From positions 55,218,966-55,282,965 of the forward strand of contig OX393576.1 in assembly GCA_947652605.1 (NCBI GenBank): a stretch of DNA of 64,000 bases. Reading direction: 5' to 3'. This document shows, piece by piece, positions 11,264 to 24,800 of the stretch (position 1 is the stretch's first letter; every line of letters starts with the position of its first letter). Source of the stretch: Elmis aenea (taxonomy: Eukaryota; Arthropoda; Insecta; Coleoptera; Elmidae). The notes below the pieces were generated by a model. The model was given only the letters and a program-made list of their open reading frames with translations. It had not been told where the DNA came from and did no database searches. Both the position numbers and the translations under genes were made by a program.

Positions 11264-12508
11264 ATGTCTATAAGTGTTAATGGAACATTTATATCTGAGA
11301 AAACTAATAAAATTCGTTGGAGACCTGATCCTTTTAACAATGTAAATTCATTTATAACTGGAAGTTGGGACAATACCAAAAACAATATTCGCTTGTGGAA
11401 TTTGGAACATAGTGAAGATGATCCCTATGGCTGCCCATTTGTTATTAGAAGCTATACATTTGTGGGTGACGTGACAGAAATGAAGGTACTCAGTATATTT
11501 CTTTGCGTTGTTAATGTTTATGTTGTAAACTGTGTTTTGTAGTTTTTAAACCCAGATAATTTTATTGTATCGTCATCATCAGGCTCAGTATATCACTTAA
11601 AGATAACAACTGATGAAGTAGGTGCAGTAGACATAACCGAAGAAGTTGCTTGGAAAAACTTGCACTATTTTAATACTGGTGATACAGCTTCATGTACATC
11701 ATTCTGTTTATATGATAATGATATAGCTACTGTCGGTGAGGATGGTCGAATAAATTTGTTAACAGCAGATACTAAAGCTAAAGTTCGCAGCATAGGTAAT
11801 GAATATACTTGATAGATCTGCATTTCCAAAATTTAATTGTTCATGAAAATTTTAGATAATGCAGATAGTTGTTCTCTCAACTGCGCAATATTCACAAAAT
11901 TTAATGAAATTTTAACTGGTAATAATAATGGACAGATGAAAATATGGGATCTTCGATCTAATAACGATAAGCCTAGTAACACTTTTATGTTAAGTGATGG
12001 ACACATAGCACCCACTTGTCTCGCGTATCATCCAACTCAACGTCACATGGTCGTAGCTGGAGATGAAGAAGGTGCTTATAAGTTTATAATTCACTAATCA
12101 TGTAAATCTCATTTGTTTTTTTTTTAAGGTTCCTTGACTGTTTGGGATCTAAGGCGTAATACATTTCCTGTCAATCTTCTAAGCGCTCATGCTGAAGCTG
12201 TTATGGAAATCCAGTTTCATCCAGATTACCCGGATCAATTATTTAGTTGTTCTAATGCAGGAGAAGTTTGGCACTGGTGCACAAACAGTAGTACGAAATC
12301 ATCGACTAATAAATTACTCAATATCGAAGACGTTGAGACGAACGCTTGGTTTACCAGTGATAACATTAAAAATTTGCTTGAAGTGTATGCCGTTATGCCA
12401 CAGTTACACAAACCTGTCAATAGTATTGATTTAAATAGAAACAAGGTGTTATGTGGTTGTGACAATGGGGCCGTTTTCCTTATTACAAACGTAAATGTTA
12501 ATAAGTAA
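11264..12508 (+). CDS. NUP43: Nucleoporin Nup43 (WD40 protein)
   Basis: Four exons join in frame: 11264-11485, 11543-11795, 11856-12071 and 12129-12508, giving 356 residues (human protein about 380). WD40 blades are recognisable: SWDNTKNNIRLWNLE, IATVGEDGRINLL, ILTGNNNGQMKIWDLRS, MVVAGDEEGSLTVWDLRRNT and IQFHPDYPDQLFSCSNAGEV, closing with VNSIDLNRNKVLCGCDNGAV. Nup43 is a component of the Y-complex (Nup107-160) of the nuclear pore scaffold and also acts at kinetochores in mitosis. All introns are tiny (57-60 bp), unlike those of neighbouring genes. The polyadenylation signal AATAAA follows directly at 12519. FRG1 starts 210 bp downstream on the same strand. Confidence 0.93.
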
Positions 12509-12518
12509 TGTATTTTTT

Positions 12519-12524
12519 AATAAA
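12519..12524 (+). terminator. Polyadenylation signal AATAAA of NUP43
   Basis: Canonical AATAAA 11 bp after the NUP43 stop codon, followed by a T-rich tract. FRG1 begins about 200 bp later, so the 3' UTR must be short. Confidence 0.6.
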
Positions 12525-12718
12525 TTCTACTTTTATATTTTGTTCTTTCATTTAAAAGTAAATTAATTAAAATAATTATGCGCCTTTTACACTTAATACA
12601 GCCCTGTGTATCTACTTGTATGTACTGTCTATTTACTGCATCTAATTCTCATTCGACAAAAAGTTTTATGGTTATGAATGTAAGTTTTGTTTACAAGTGT
12701 TTACTAATAACAGCATAA

Positions 12719-13854
12719 ATGTCTGAATACGAAAAAGTACGCACTGGAAAATTAGTATTAAAAGGCGAAAAAAGCAAGTAAGTCGTACATGCAAGTATTT
12801 TAACTTTTGCATTATTGATAATTTGTTTCGAGGTCAAAAAAACGTAAACACAAGTCTCATAAAACTAAGGAGGCCCCAAAAGTCGATAAAGATTCAATAG
12901 AGCATGGAAATTGGTGGAAAGCAAAGAAGTTTGATGATATCAATGGACCAGTAGCTATCGAGTTTGGTCAACATGCGTACGTGAAAGCCTTGGATAACGG
13001 TCTATTTACGTTAGGAGCCCCGCATGATGAAGGTGAAGGTCCTTCGCCTGAGGAAATACTCACAGCAGTCCCTGTTAATGAATCCAAAATAGCGCTAAAA
13101 TCTGGTTATGGGAAATATGTGAGAGTAGAAAAAGATGGAATAGTGACGGGTAGGTCGGATGCCATAGGAGCGATGGAGCAATGGGAACCAGTGTTTCAAG
13201 TAAGTAAACATATAAAATGGTAGTCTAGAACCATTTTCCTTACATCTACAGTGTATATTAAGTTAATTTACAATTTTTTTTATAACCCTTGATCTTGATT
13301 ATACATGTTGCAAGTTTTCAAGTATGAACGTTTTTTGTGAAATCAAACGTATTTTGGTTGCTTTTGTTTTAATTTAATAAAATTCTTTATTACTTAATAT
13401 TTGAAACAGTTTGGGGTGTAAATAATATTTTAGATAAAATGCAAATATATTTTAGGATAGTAAAATGGCACTGCTAAGTTTTACAGAATGTTTTATGTCT
13501 GTCGATTATGAAGATGATACGCTAGTGGCAGTGAGTAAAAAAGCAGGTGAAACTCAGATGTTGCAGATTAGATCACAAACAGTTCGAGAAATTAATGTAC
13601 ATAAAGAAGTTCCAAGCGAAGAACAAGGGAGCTTAGAGCAAGTCGAAATTAATTACATGTACGTTTACAAAATTCTTTTGGTTGTTTTTATCTCTGTATT
13701 TTATAGAAAAAAGTTCCAAAAATTTCAAGATAAGCGTTTACGAATTTGTAAGGAAGATAAAAAGGATTTGGAAAAAGCTAAAGAAACAGGTACATTCCAC
13801 GAGACTATGTTAGATCGACGTAGTAAAATGAAGGCCGACAGGTACTGTAAATAA
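12719..13854 (+). CDS. FRG1: FRG1 (nuclear actin-bundling / RNA-processing protein)
   Basis: Four exons join in frame: 12719-12777, 12833-13199, 13456-13658 and 13707-13854, giving 258 residues, the same length as human FRG1. The order is: start MSEYEKVRTGKLVLKGEK; a basic nuclear/nucleolar signal (SKKRKHKSHK); the Frg1/fascin-like trefoil domain (NWWKAKKFDDINGPVAIEFG, YVKALDNGLFTLG, SGYGKYVRVEKDGIVTGRSD, ALLSFTECFMSVD); and a basic C terminus (KKFQKFQDKRLRI, HETMLDRRSKMKADRYCK). FRG1 localises to nucleoli and spliceosomal complexes and binds F-actin and RNA. The reading frame runs through the last small intron (13659-13706) without a stop, but splicing restores the conserved junction EINYIKKFQ. 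Confidence 0.95.
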
Positions 13855-14290
13855 TTACAACGTTACAGTGAATTAAATTTATTTGGCTAAAATTAAAATA
13901 AGGGTGTATAGCTTAACAAAATAAAAAATATATAATCAAGAATGAGCCAATTTTTTTAGTTTATGACATTCAGTACATTGTTACATTTTCTAATAAATAT
14001 TATTGAACCTAACCGGTTCCAACAGCAGAGATTTGTAAGTTACTGAGCACATCATTTAGAAAATAAAACAAATCCGAAATGCACGTGCAATTTACACAAA
14101 AATTTTCCTGTACGGTTCGTTACACCATAAAAAATAATTTCGAAACAATGCGAAGGAAACAAAAGAAATCTGACTGTTCTGATGTGCTAGTAAGGGTGAC
14201 ACTATTAATTCTATCTACAGTTGGCAACTTAATTTCAAAGTTCATGATAACGTCACACTGTTGAGAACGTATTGGAGAATAATTTAGGTT
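13855..14290. other. Intergenic 3' ends of FRG1 and DCUN1D5 (convergent)
   Basis: 436 bp between convergent stop codons. AT-rich; AATAAA-like signals occur on both strands (for example near 13919 on plus). No further gene or transposon end is recognised. Confidence 0.5.
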
Positions 14291-17094
14291 TCAACTTATA
14301 TTCGACTTCCCTCTTGATGCTTTCAACCATTCTACAAATTCGTCTAACATTACTGGCCCTGTAACAAACAACCAATTAGTTTAACTTAAGTTCTACACTT
14401 TTGGATAGGCCTACCATATTTTCGTAAAGTCAAACTGGGACAGAATAAATTTTTTTTTTAAATCAACACCTGGCACGGTTACCAACTCATAATTTGCACA
14501 AAAACGTGCAGAGACTAACACAAAAAAGTGGGGCAATGAGAAAATGTGCCAAAGACGACTATTTTGAATTGTAAAAGTTCAAACATGTTTTAATGCAAAG
14601 TTAGATAATATACAGCAGTGGTTCTTTAAACCATTTAGTAGTCGCGGCCGCCTAAATATCCTAAAATATTTTCGCGGCCCCATAGCTTGTAGTGACAAAA
14701 ATATTATGATTTATTTAAGAAGATATCTCTCCAATGGTTCGAGTAAAATAAGAAGCAAAAAATATTTTTTAAAGCCTTCAATATTTTAAAAAGTAAAAAC
14801 GTTTTATAAATTTTAACCGCCCCTCTTAAAATCTTTCACGGCCCCCCGGTTAAGAATCGCTGATATAGAGTACTTAACCATAATCCAAAATTACTCTTTT
14901 ATGGCAAAACCTTTTCCGAAACGCATGGTAGGCCTAATTATGAAGACCTTTGAAACTAAAGTCCCATTGCATAAAAATGCTTAGATCGCTTTTCCAGTTA
15001 ACCTTAACATAGACCAGAGGTCGGCGCACCGAGGTAAATTACCCCAAGTGGGGTAAAAATGAAATTCTCGGGGGTAATGAGGACTCAATAGACATAAATA
15101 AAATTATATACAAAAAAATGCGTTCCTTGTTATATTTATAATTGTATTCTCTGTATAAATAGATTCAATAAATCTTTTGAATTTAAATAATCTATGATTT
15201 TCTTCCTTTCAAATGAAGGGGGGGGGGGTAACGTCGGCGTAAATAAATATATTTTGGGGTAATAGGTAAAAAAGTTCCCCGACCCCTGGCATAGACCAAT
15301 AGGTCGCAGTACAGGAACCCAAAAGGGGACCACCTCCGAGGAAACAATAATAAATAATAACCTTAGCATCAAGAACTTGATGCAAAACCTTAAGGTTAAC
15401 TTTAACATGGTATGTGAAGCGCTTTATGAAATTAGCCTATAAACTGCTAAAAATAAACTTGTAGCACAATTTTGCCCATTTGATTTTTAGTTACAAAAAA
15501 CAACTGAGATTACGGCAAATACAAAACTGCTTAAAGGTCAACTCACACCGGAGCGATTTCGACGTGGCTGCGGTCACGATCACAATAATTAGTAACTTGG
15601 TTACCAATTATCGTGATCGCGGCCACGTCGAGATCGCACCGGTGTGTGTGGACCTTTATACATTCATGGGTAATTGACCAAATAATAAATTTTTGAATAC
15701 TTACATGCTCCATCGACATCGTAATTTGATAAATCATTACAAATAGTTCTGGAAAATTCGAGAATGTTACACCATTGGTCTTTATTAATAACTTTGTACT
15801 TTGACTGATCGAGGAACTGACTGAATTGTGTGTAGAGAGACCAATGCTTTCCTAAAAGCAATTGAAGCATTGCTTTTGCCGTTTCTATGTCCATACTCCT
15901 TTGGTCTTTATCCTAAAACAAATTGCCGATTATTAATAGTTGGCAACAATTTAATACAACTTGTTTAAAAACATTGGAAGCACAAAAAAGTATTGGCAAA
16001 AATTCATGAATAAGTGCAGATTACATTTGTTTTAAGTGAAAATTTAAATTACAATTACCCTAGCAAAATCGAAAGCATATCTATATATGGCTTTAAAAAG
16101 ATTCTGGTCGTTCAGGTGACTTCTTAAGTATTCCAATTTACTTTGTATTTTAAGAATGGAATCGCACTGCATTTGTTCGAGCCCTTTCATCCATTCATCT
16201 TGTGTAAAAAAGCCCATTTGTCGAGCTTGCATCTTATATGCTAAAACTAACATAACCACGTTCTCGGGTTCTACACCTATATCTTCACAAAACTTCTCCA
16301 TTCCATCTGGACCCAACATATCTGGATCGTCTGGATTTGTGTACTCTCTAAACCATGCTAAACAACGTTTTTGATTAAATGACGGAGCTTCTTCGACCCT
16401 TGAAAATCTCCTGGAACTAAGTGTTATAGTTAGCACTGACAAATAATTAATTTACCTACTCTGTGTCACCCATACAACAATGAAACAGTTTGTACAGTTT
16501 AAAGTAAAATTAACTGATAAAAAACATACAATATCTAGCACAAAAATAGTCAGCCACCTTAAAAGTAGCTAAAAATAGAATACTGTGACCACCAGTCTTA
16601 AAATACACAATAACCCAACTTTAAAATGTAATACTGAAACAACTACACAATAATTTGTGTTAGTACAGCATTTTTAAAGGCAAACAATAAACCAATTTTA
16701 CTAACTAATAAAACATGACAAAACAAAGTTAAATATCAAACAAGATTTGTAATAGGTATTGGATATGAAAAATTTAACAAATATTACATTACTAGCCCTT
16801 ACAAAAAAGGCTTCTGTACAATATTACAATTAGTATAAATAATCTGCTTAAAAAATAGTACATTAAATTATAATTTTATCGTTACGGTTAATGTCAACTA
16901 TTAAAAGATATAATTTAATTAAAACACTACTTAAAAATTTAAATACAAATAATATTATTCGAACTAAATTGACTAAGTTCAATATTAAAAACCATGCAAT
17001 AATCTTACTTGGCAGAATTACGCAGTCTTTTGGATGCATGTCGTTCGTCTTCCGCAGAACTCATTTCACTAGATCTCCTTTTACTGCGTGGCAT
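14291..17094 (-). CDS. DCUN1D5: DCN1-like protein 5 (cullin neddylation co-E3)
   Basis: Four exons join in frame: 17094-17009, 16410-16059, 15912-15705 and 14358-14291, giving 237 residues, the length of vertebrate DCUN1D5. The N terminus is basic ([24 protein letters not shown]), resembling a nuclear signal. The rest is the PONY/DCUN1 domain: [100 protein letters not shown], ending [19 protein letters not shown]. The family binds cullins and acetylated NEDD8 E2 enzymes and promotes cullin neddylation, activating CRL ubiquitin ligases. The tryptophan of GAWPV is split across the last intron, which confirms that junction. Intron 3 carries three MITEs. DCUN1D4 is a close alternative, but it is longer. 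Confidence 0.94.
14616..14862. mobile_element. hAT-type MITE (DCUN1D5 intron 3)
   Basis: Ends CAGTGGTTCTTTAAACC and the complement of CAGCGATTCTTAACCGG, flanked by ATATACAG / ATATAGAG (7 of 8 match). An 8-bp target duplication and CAG ends indicate the hAT superfamily. 247 bp, no coding capacity. Confidence 0.85.
15015..15288. mobile_element. hAT-type MITE with CAGRGGTCGG ends
   Basis: Left end CAGAGGTCGGCG and right end CGGGGACCCCTG-like (TTCCCCGACCCCTG). Subterminal AGGTAAATTACCCC is matched by GGGGTAATAGGT. Flanks ACATAGAC / GCATAGAC agree at 7 of 8 positions. Contains a G-run near 15220. Confidence 0.85.
15534..15656. mobile_element. Palindromic MITE, sister of 9696-9845
   Basis: 123-bp foldback, ends AAGGTC...GACCTT flanked by TA, with CACACCGG, CGACGTGG and ATCGTGATCGCGG arms inverted about a GTAACTTGGTTAC centre. 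Only a few base changes separate the arms. Confidence 0.85.
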
Positions 17095-18891
17095 CGCAGT
17101 CTAGCCAGACTAATGTAAAATTGTGTCTATACCTAAAACCACAACACCTAGTTAACTAAGTGATCAAATAAACTTATAAGTTAGGTTATGTACTAATGAC
17201 AAATTCTATTTGTGTGGTGATTTCAAAACAATACAGTAATAAACGATACGCTTACTTTATCACTACTGTCATTTTAAACGCCTTTAAATTACAAATTTAC
17301 CTAAAATTAATGGTGCAACAAATTTTTTAATCACCACTCCCAAACATGAAGAATAGGTCAAACACTTGGAAATTTTGAAGAAAATAAGTTTATAATAAGG
17401 GCTTATCCAATATAGTAGCAGTCTTAAACCAATGAAATATGCACTCGTATCACAAATAGTCAATTTTTTCTAATATGTTAGTTCCTCCGTAATGTTGCTT
17501 CTCGTTTTGTAGCTCAGCATCAGCTGGTGGAAGCATGTCTTGACCTTGAATGTTGGGGTTTTTATGTCTATAGTTGGCATTAAAACATACTATTTTTGAC
17601 TCACTTGAAATGAAGGGGCTCTGTCAAACGCACGTGACAATTTACAATTTTTTTATGTGCCTTTACCAAAATTTCGAGTACAAGAAGTGTGATAAACGAC
17701 TCAAAACAGATTTCCAGTTTAAACAACAGTTATTTGCAGCATAGAAATTTCTTCCGAATGTGGATCGTGTACGATATGGTATGAATTTCATCATTTGTAA
17801 ATAAACATACTTACATAAACATATTTATCAGCTGGTTAATTGATAACACAATTAGCTAATTGTGGTAGCATACAATTTATAATTCAGCTCATTTAATTAA
17901 AGCTTAATTGCAGATTCTTGTGTCTAATTACGATACTTTCTTATATTTAAAAAGGTTTTTCTGATATGCAAATTACAGCCGTTAAAAACTTGTATAAAAA
18001 AATAATGATGTATTATTTAATCTTGTACTTGTACTTTTAATAATTGCAACAAATTAATGTTCAGTATCTTGAAATTAGTATTTTCATTAAAAATATTATT
18101 TCCTCTTTCAAGTAATTATATCTTGATAAAAATACTATTTATCCAGTACCTAATTTATGTTCAGATTTGTATTATGCTTCTTAAAAATACTTAGCTTATT
18201 TAAAATATAAACTTGTTTGGTAAACATTATACTTTACTCAATTAAAATAGGTATCACTTATTGTTATCAGTTATCACTAATGGTTGTCAGATAAACTTTC
18301 TGAATTAATGAATTGATTTGTGTATATGGGTAGTTTACCAAATGTAGTTTTTAATGTAAAATATTTGCAAGTACTTGTTTGTTTAAAAAAGTTTATTGCT
18401 TAAAACAATTTGAACTATATTTTCATTGAGCATGTGAAATTGCCCAATTATTTATAAGTAAAATTAAATAACTGTGTAAGTAAACTGTTTACTATTTATA
18501 GAAGTGGAAAGACATGAAATATACTTATTACGATCACAAATTATATCATAAACAATTATTGTTCCATTACATTTTATTTTGTTCGTAACTATGACAATGT
18601 TTGTTGATTTTTATGACTTGGCTGTATTATCTGCTGATCGATCTGCTTATCATGCAAATAATACTGGATCAAATATATTCAATTAAATGACGTGAAAATT
18701 TGATAAATTTTGTATTATCAGTTTATATTAATATACTGTGTAGGTGATACTTACATTGAACATCATTTTGGCCAATCAGTTTTAAATAAATTAAATTAAT
18801 TAGTTTGAGTTTTATTGGTGTTAATATTTATCAATAGGCTTTTTTGTAGGAATAATCAGAGTAATAATCTATTATTTTTCAAATTTGAATA
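17095..18891. promoter_or_regulatory. Divergent spacer DCUN1D5 / N4BP2 (promoters and 5' UTRs)
   Basis: 1.8 kb between divergent start codons. AT-rich, with no protein similarity or transposon ends that I can recognise. It should contain both promoters and any non-coding first exon of N4BP2. A possible acceptor (TTTTTTGTAG) lies at about 18840-18849, 42 bp before the N4BP2 ATG. Confidence 0.45.
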
Positions 18892-21800
18892 ATGGCTGCA
18901 AAAACAACCAACACTGAATATAAACAGTCGAAAGAAAAGAAGGAAGAGGTTTTTAGTCGACTCGAAGAACTCTTTGGCAGTGTTTTAGACTTCGAAATAA
19001 TACAATCTGTGACATATAATTGCGATTTCGATTGTAAGTTGTTATTTTACTTATTTGTGTTCTTAATTAATTTTTTGTGGTTTGCAGTGCAAAGAGCATC
19101 GGAGATCTTAATTGATATGACAAAAAATGTTAACGTTAATATTCAACAATCACAAGAAGCTAGAAGATGGGAAAAATGCAACAAAGAAACTAATAAAAAT
19201 GCAGTTGTAACTGAAAAATCGGAAAAGGTTATTGATGCCGTACCGGGAAAAATGGATCCAAATCTATACTCGTTGCCTCATAAAAAAACAATCTCACAAA
19301 ATTCAGTTCTTCGAGGAAAATCTAAAAAGGAATTAGATGTGGAACGAGTGATTGCCCATATAAAACAAGAAGGTAGGGTTTTAATTCTTTTAAGGGGATT
19401 GCCAGGCAGCGGCAAGTCAGAATTGGCCAAGTACATAGTGAAAGAATCAGTCGGAATGACAAACTATCAAACTTTCATCTTGAGTTCGGATGACATGTTC
19501 ATGCAACGAGGAGTGTACAGGTACGATCCGGTTCGAATTCCCGAGGCACACCAAAGAAACCAACAACGAGCCTATGAAGCCATGCGTACCGGCGTTAGCC
19601 CCGTTATAATCGACAACACAAACATGCAAATGTGGGAAATGAAACCGTACGCTGTGATGGCGGCCAGTTTTGGGTATTACATCGAAATAATAGAACCTTG
19701 CACTCACTGGGCTTTTAACGATCGAGAGTTGGCTCGTAAAAATGTACACGGAGTCCCTCGCAACAAAATAAAGGAAATGATGGAGCGATACGAAAAAAAT
19801 ATTACACCACAAAAAATGTTTGCAATGTATTCATTAACATACACCATGAAACCTCCCGTGATGAGAGATTATCCTTCGGCGAAGTTTTCTTTGCATTATA
19901 AAGAAATGACGAACGGTTTTCGTAATTATAATAATGCAAACAGTACATTGCAGTCGTCACCTCCAAAAAATTCACGGGCTATCGACCATGCGGTAGTAAA
20001 TCACACAGGACATTTCGGTTTGGTTCCGGATGTTAATAATAGGAGCCAAAAAGTGCAAAACGAGGCTTTTCCAAGGGTAAAAATTAACGATTTAATGAAC
20101 TTTGATGAAGTATCATCAGCGCTGATTACAACAGATTTTGTGAATGATGATTATAGTCAAAATTCTTGGAGTACCGTCGATAGTATTCTTATGCACACTG
20201 ATAGTGCAAACGCCAATCTTCTTGAACCAAGCATGTGGGAGTTGAATGCAGCCCCCGACTCCAAATCTTCACTTTTAAATGCAGTTGAACCGGAAGTCAA
20301 AAAAGCCCATACTTTTGTACCGAAAATGAGGTTTCCCGTATCAGATTCTTCCAAACAATTGATGGATACTACCTCAAAAACAAACGAAGAAGCAGCAATT
20401 AAGAAAGAAGTAGAAGCTGATTCTCCCCCCAAAGAAAATTTGGACCGTTACTCTATCGCAGCAATTAAAGAAAAATGTGTGTACCCAAAATTGGACCTCG
20501 CTTCTTGGGGCCTCACGGAAGCAGCCCCGTCCATTTGGGAGTCGTGGGGTGTCGTCACGCCTTTAGAAAATCCGAAAAAAGACAACGATTTGCCAGGTCC
20601 AACCCCTGATAAAAGCAAAGAAAACCATGAAACCATCGATTCATCGACAAATACATGTTCTGCAGATTTCGCATTATTACTACCCGGAGGAATGCTCAAA
20701 GAAAAAGATGTTAATATTGTAGAGGCTAGAAGTCGTGATATCAACATTGGCAACGTACAGATACCTCCTCTGAGTCCCCCGAAGAAAGCCTTACTAGACA
20801 AAGGGTGTATGACTAATAACGACGTGTTGAGTGCTGTGTCATTACGGGAACGTAAATTTAACGAAGCCAAACATATGAATGAGCTGGTCTGTTTGTTTCC
20901 GAACATATCGGCCGATGATTTGAGACATGTTTACGAAAGGTGTGGGAAGGATATCAACTGGACAGTCGATCTCTTGTTGGATGATTCCAATGTCGTGTTG
21001 AATATTAGTTCGAAAACCGATGCAACTAATTCAGAAAACTATGTTAGCCCAGGGCTGGGCATTTCGGATTCTTTAAACGGTAGACCCTGTTTTGCGGATA
21101 AAGAAGAATGTACCGAGAATGAACAAATGCAGCAGCTTACCAATAGCACGGAAAAAATAACCATAAACTCCAGGTCACCCGAACCGAAACTTCCCAAAAA
21201 AAAATGTATAGATCCTGAAGAAGCTACGGATTTAAAAAAACATATCGAAGATGCTGTAAACATCAATCATCATCATTATTCCAATCACATTTTGAAAATT
21301 AAGAATGCAAAATATGGAACCATCGATTCCCCAGGTACCTCCTCTTTTCAAATGTCTTCATTAAGTATCACTGATTTTGAGCCATTTGTTGAAGTCATCA
21401 ATAATGATCTAAATCCTGATTTAGATGTTTCCGAGATCGATATAGATTTTCCCCAAAATGACGACGAAAGCCCTAATGAAGAAGAAGAAGAAATGATGGA
21501 GCTAAACATCGGTAACAAGTGCGTATCACAACTAGAAGGTACATTCGGTAATCCCGGCTTGCACCCCGAAGGTTTTTTACCGGTAGTGCAAGTGCCAAAA
21601 GCCATGGCCCGACAAATTTATGCTTTTTACCTAGAATCTGTTTTTCGACAGATGGAAGTGCAGAATGAAGTGTTGGAAACCATCATGAAGCAAGATGAAG
21701 AATTCGCAAAACAACTGCATGCTCAAGAACAGGAGCACTTTTCGAGATTATTGAATACGTCTCAGGATGTGAATCTTCGAGAAATAATGGACGAAGAAGC

Positions 21801-24800
21801 TGCTAATAGACTGTACAGAAAGGAAATAGATAAATGGAAGAAATTAACACCAGATGACTTGGCTTCAAAACTTACAAGGCAGAAACTTTTTAATGTGTTC
21901 CCAACCATCGATAAAGATGCTCTGTTGGAAATTTTGAATGCCCATGATAATTCTTACCAACAAACGGTTGAAGTACTGTTGGCTTCAACGGGTTCTGATT
22001 TAGTTAACGATCCTGATGGAACTCTTAAAAGTCCCCCAATATCTGAAGCTACTATTAATGACATGAAAATAGCAGAGGAAGAAAGTAATGAGGTAAGAAT
22101 ATAAATGTTTAATTGTATCAAACTTATTAGTATTATTATAAGGCTTGTGTGTGAACACTACAAGGGCGGATCCAGTCCTCCATCTTAGGGGGGGTAATTA
22201 AAACTTTCAGTGGGCCCTTGTCAATTGGCCTCCGCTGATTTTTTTTTCCTCTAAACTTTAATCAGCAATTGTTTCACTTCGCCCCTTAATAATTGTAATT
22301 ATCAGTTTTTTAAATGAAAAACAGGCCAATGGCTAAAAGTATACAGGAAGTGTAGAATAAATATGACAATTTTTGTAATATACGGGTGCAAAAATTTGTT
22401 TTGGACATCCTATAAAAATTTTATTTTGAAAATTTTTACATTGAACTAATAAAATTTGAATTATCAGATATACACGTTCCTATATCCAATATTTCGGGTT
22501 GGTATTTACTGCAGTACATAATAAGTTTATTAACAACAATAAGTTTTTATTGCAACACAACAAAACTACAATATTTTATTTTTTTTTATTCTATGGGACA
22601 TCAGTTTTAGATTGGGCATTGAACAACTCATTTTTCAATTATATCTTGAAAGTTTCTCATTGTAAGTTCTTTTTTTTTCCATGGATAATATTGCAAGAAA
22701 ATTACGTGTCTCTTGAGACATTGAACAACTGAGGTATGTTTTAAATAATTTTTTTACTAGTTGAACGTTCTGCACTCACCACAGTGACCAGAAGTGTTAA
22801 ATAAATTCTAAGTGCAATGTAAATGTTGGGGAAAACTTTATAATACTTTTTTTTTTGGTAAATTAAAGCGGATTAGAGGTTTGATCTTAAATAAGGATTT
22901 TTATTCTATTATATTCTGTCATGTCGTTGAAGATAATAATTTATTATTATCCTCTTGTGTGTATTTTGTTTTAATTTCTTTATTTTCGCTTTCCATTTTA
23001 GAAACGATATGGCCTGTACAATTTGAACTGTTCCTGTCCTTTTTATCCTTTAAACAACTGTTACTTCTCATTAGTTTTTAATTTTTATTTTGAAAGTTTT
23101 CTTTCCATTACAACTGATAAATTATTTTTTATCGATTGCAGTTTTGGGGCCCTCTACGTCGGGGGCCCGGGTGCATTGCACCCACTACACCCCTCACTTG
23201 ACCGGCCTGATTATACGGTTCGGCTTTTGAAAAATTATACAATAAAATTAAGTTTTCTACATTTGGCCCAAATGTATTTATTATATTGTCTATGTTGACA
23301 TCTATATCTCTATGAATATGCAATAATCAATAAAGCCAATCCCGTTAAACGTTCTTGTATCATATTAGATCGTAACCACCCTTTTAACCCTTTTAAAGCC
23401 GGAAAACTCCTTTTTGCCGAGGCAATGCTAACAGGAAGAGTGCATAAAATTTGCAAAATAATTTTTAAAGTGGGGTATATTTCGGCGTTATATTTTTCAG
23501 GTTTTTAAAGCACTGTCAGGTACATTTTCGTTTAACTGAATTTTTTTGCCATTCTAATGTCTAAAAATCGATTTCAGATTTAAGCTTTAATTTTATTAGA
23601 TCGTCGTTTTCAAATACTTTACTAACTTAAATAAGTGACAATTGAATTTATAAATTCATTTAGATCTTCACTAGACTTTGTTATAAAAAGCGGGAACGCA
23701 GGAAATAAAATATTTGTAAAGCTTAATTTTTTTAAATATCTTAGTCTTAGGGGGGTAATTACCCCATTTACCCCCCCCCTGGATCCGCCACTGTGAACAC
23801 ATACATGTAAAATTGTATTTTCATAATTGAAAACATAATTTCTGTAACATTTTAAGTTTTTTTTGAAATTTCAGATTGCTGATTATACCGATGACCCAAA
23901 AACAGCAAGTTCCTACAGAGAAGAAGCAGCCAGATACTTAAAAAAACGGCAAGAACTCTTCCAAAAAGCCCAGCAAGCTTCCCAGAGGGGCCAATACGAA
24001 GTTGCCCTATTTTATTCCGACCTTGCGAAAAAACAAACGCAACACTTCGATCAAACAAATAACTTAGCGGCAGCGGCATTTTTGAGTGAACATTCAAAAG
24101 TTCAAAATTTCGATACGTTAGACTTACATTATCTTTACGTCAAAGAGGCGATACCTGCACTCGATATGTTTTTGGACAGAAACATAATGTTGTTGAGGGG
24201 TGGTAAAAAGAATGCCGAAACTTTATATGTTATTACGGGCAGAGGAAAACGGAATTTTAAAGGGATTTCACGTATCAAGCCGGCCGTCTCAGCGAGATTA
24301 AGAAAACGGAAAATTAGGTGAGAAGATTTACTATTTGTAGGTTACTATAAGGCAGGGGTCCCCAACTTTTTTGTATCCTAGAGCACATTCTTGAATTTCC
24401 ATTTATTTTTTTAAAGAAAATTTATAGGTGTACATAGTTGATAATACACATGTTAAACAGCAAAATAGAATAGTAACTTGTTAAATTAAAATTTTTAAAA
24501 AATACTTTTGTCGTGGTCGAATAGTGGCGGGCTCACGCAAATGGGTCGGCGGACGCCGTGGTGCCTGCGGGCATAGGGTTTGGGACCCTTGCTGTAAGGG
24601 GTCTAAGGTACCAAATAATCAAATTATTTCCTAGTGGTATTAATATCATTGATTTGTTGTTTTTTTTTTCATTCCCTTTCAATGTATAATTAACAATACA
24701 GGGTTCAGCTTGAACACTTTTTACACTCATTGCATTATTTAAATTGAGGAAACAAGTGAACTTTCCCAGCTATAAAGGGTTCTCGTTTTTCGCGGGCCAC

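Noticed and set aside
14079..14264. 61-aa ORF between FRG1 and DCUN1D5
   Set aside because: Lies in convergent 3' UTR sequence and has no domain or similarity.
19447..21605. Several minus-strand ORFs of 75-152 aa
   Set aside because: All are shadows of the N4BP2 coding exon, which has clear domain support on the plus strand.
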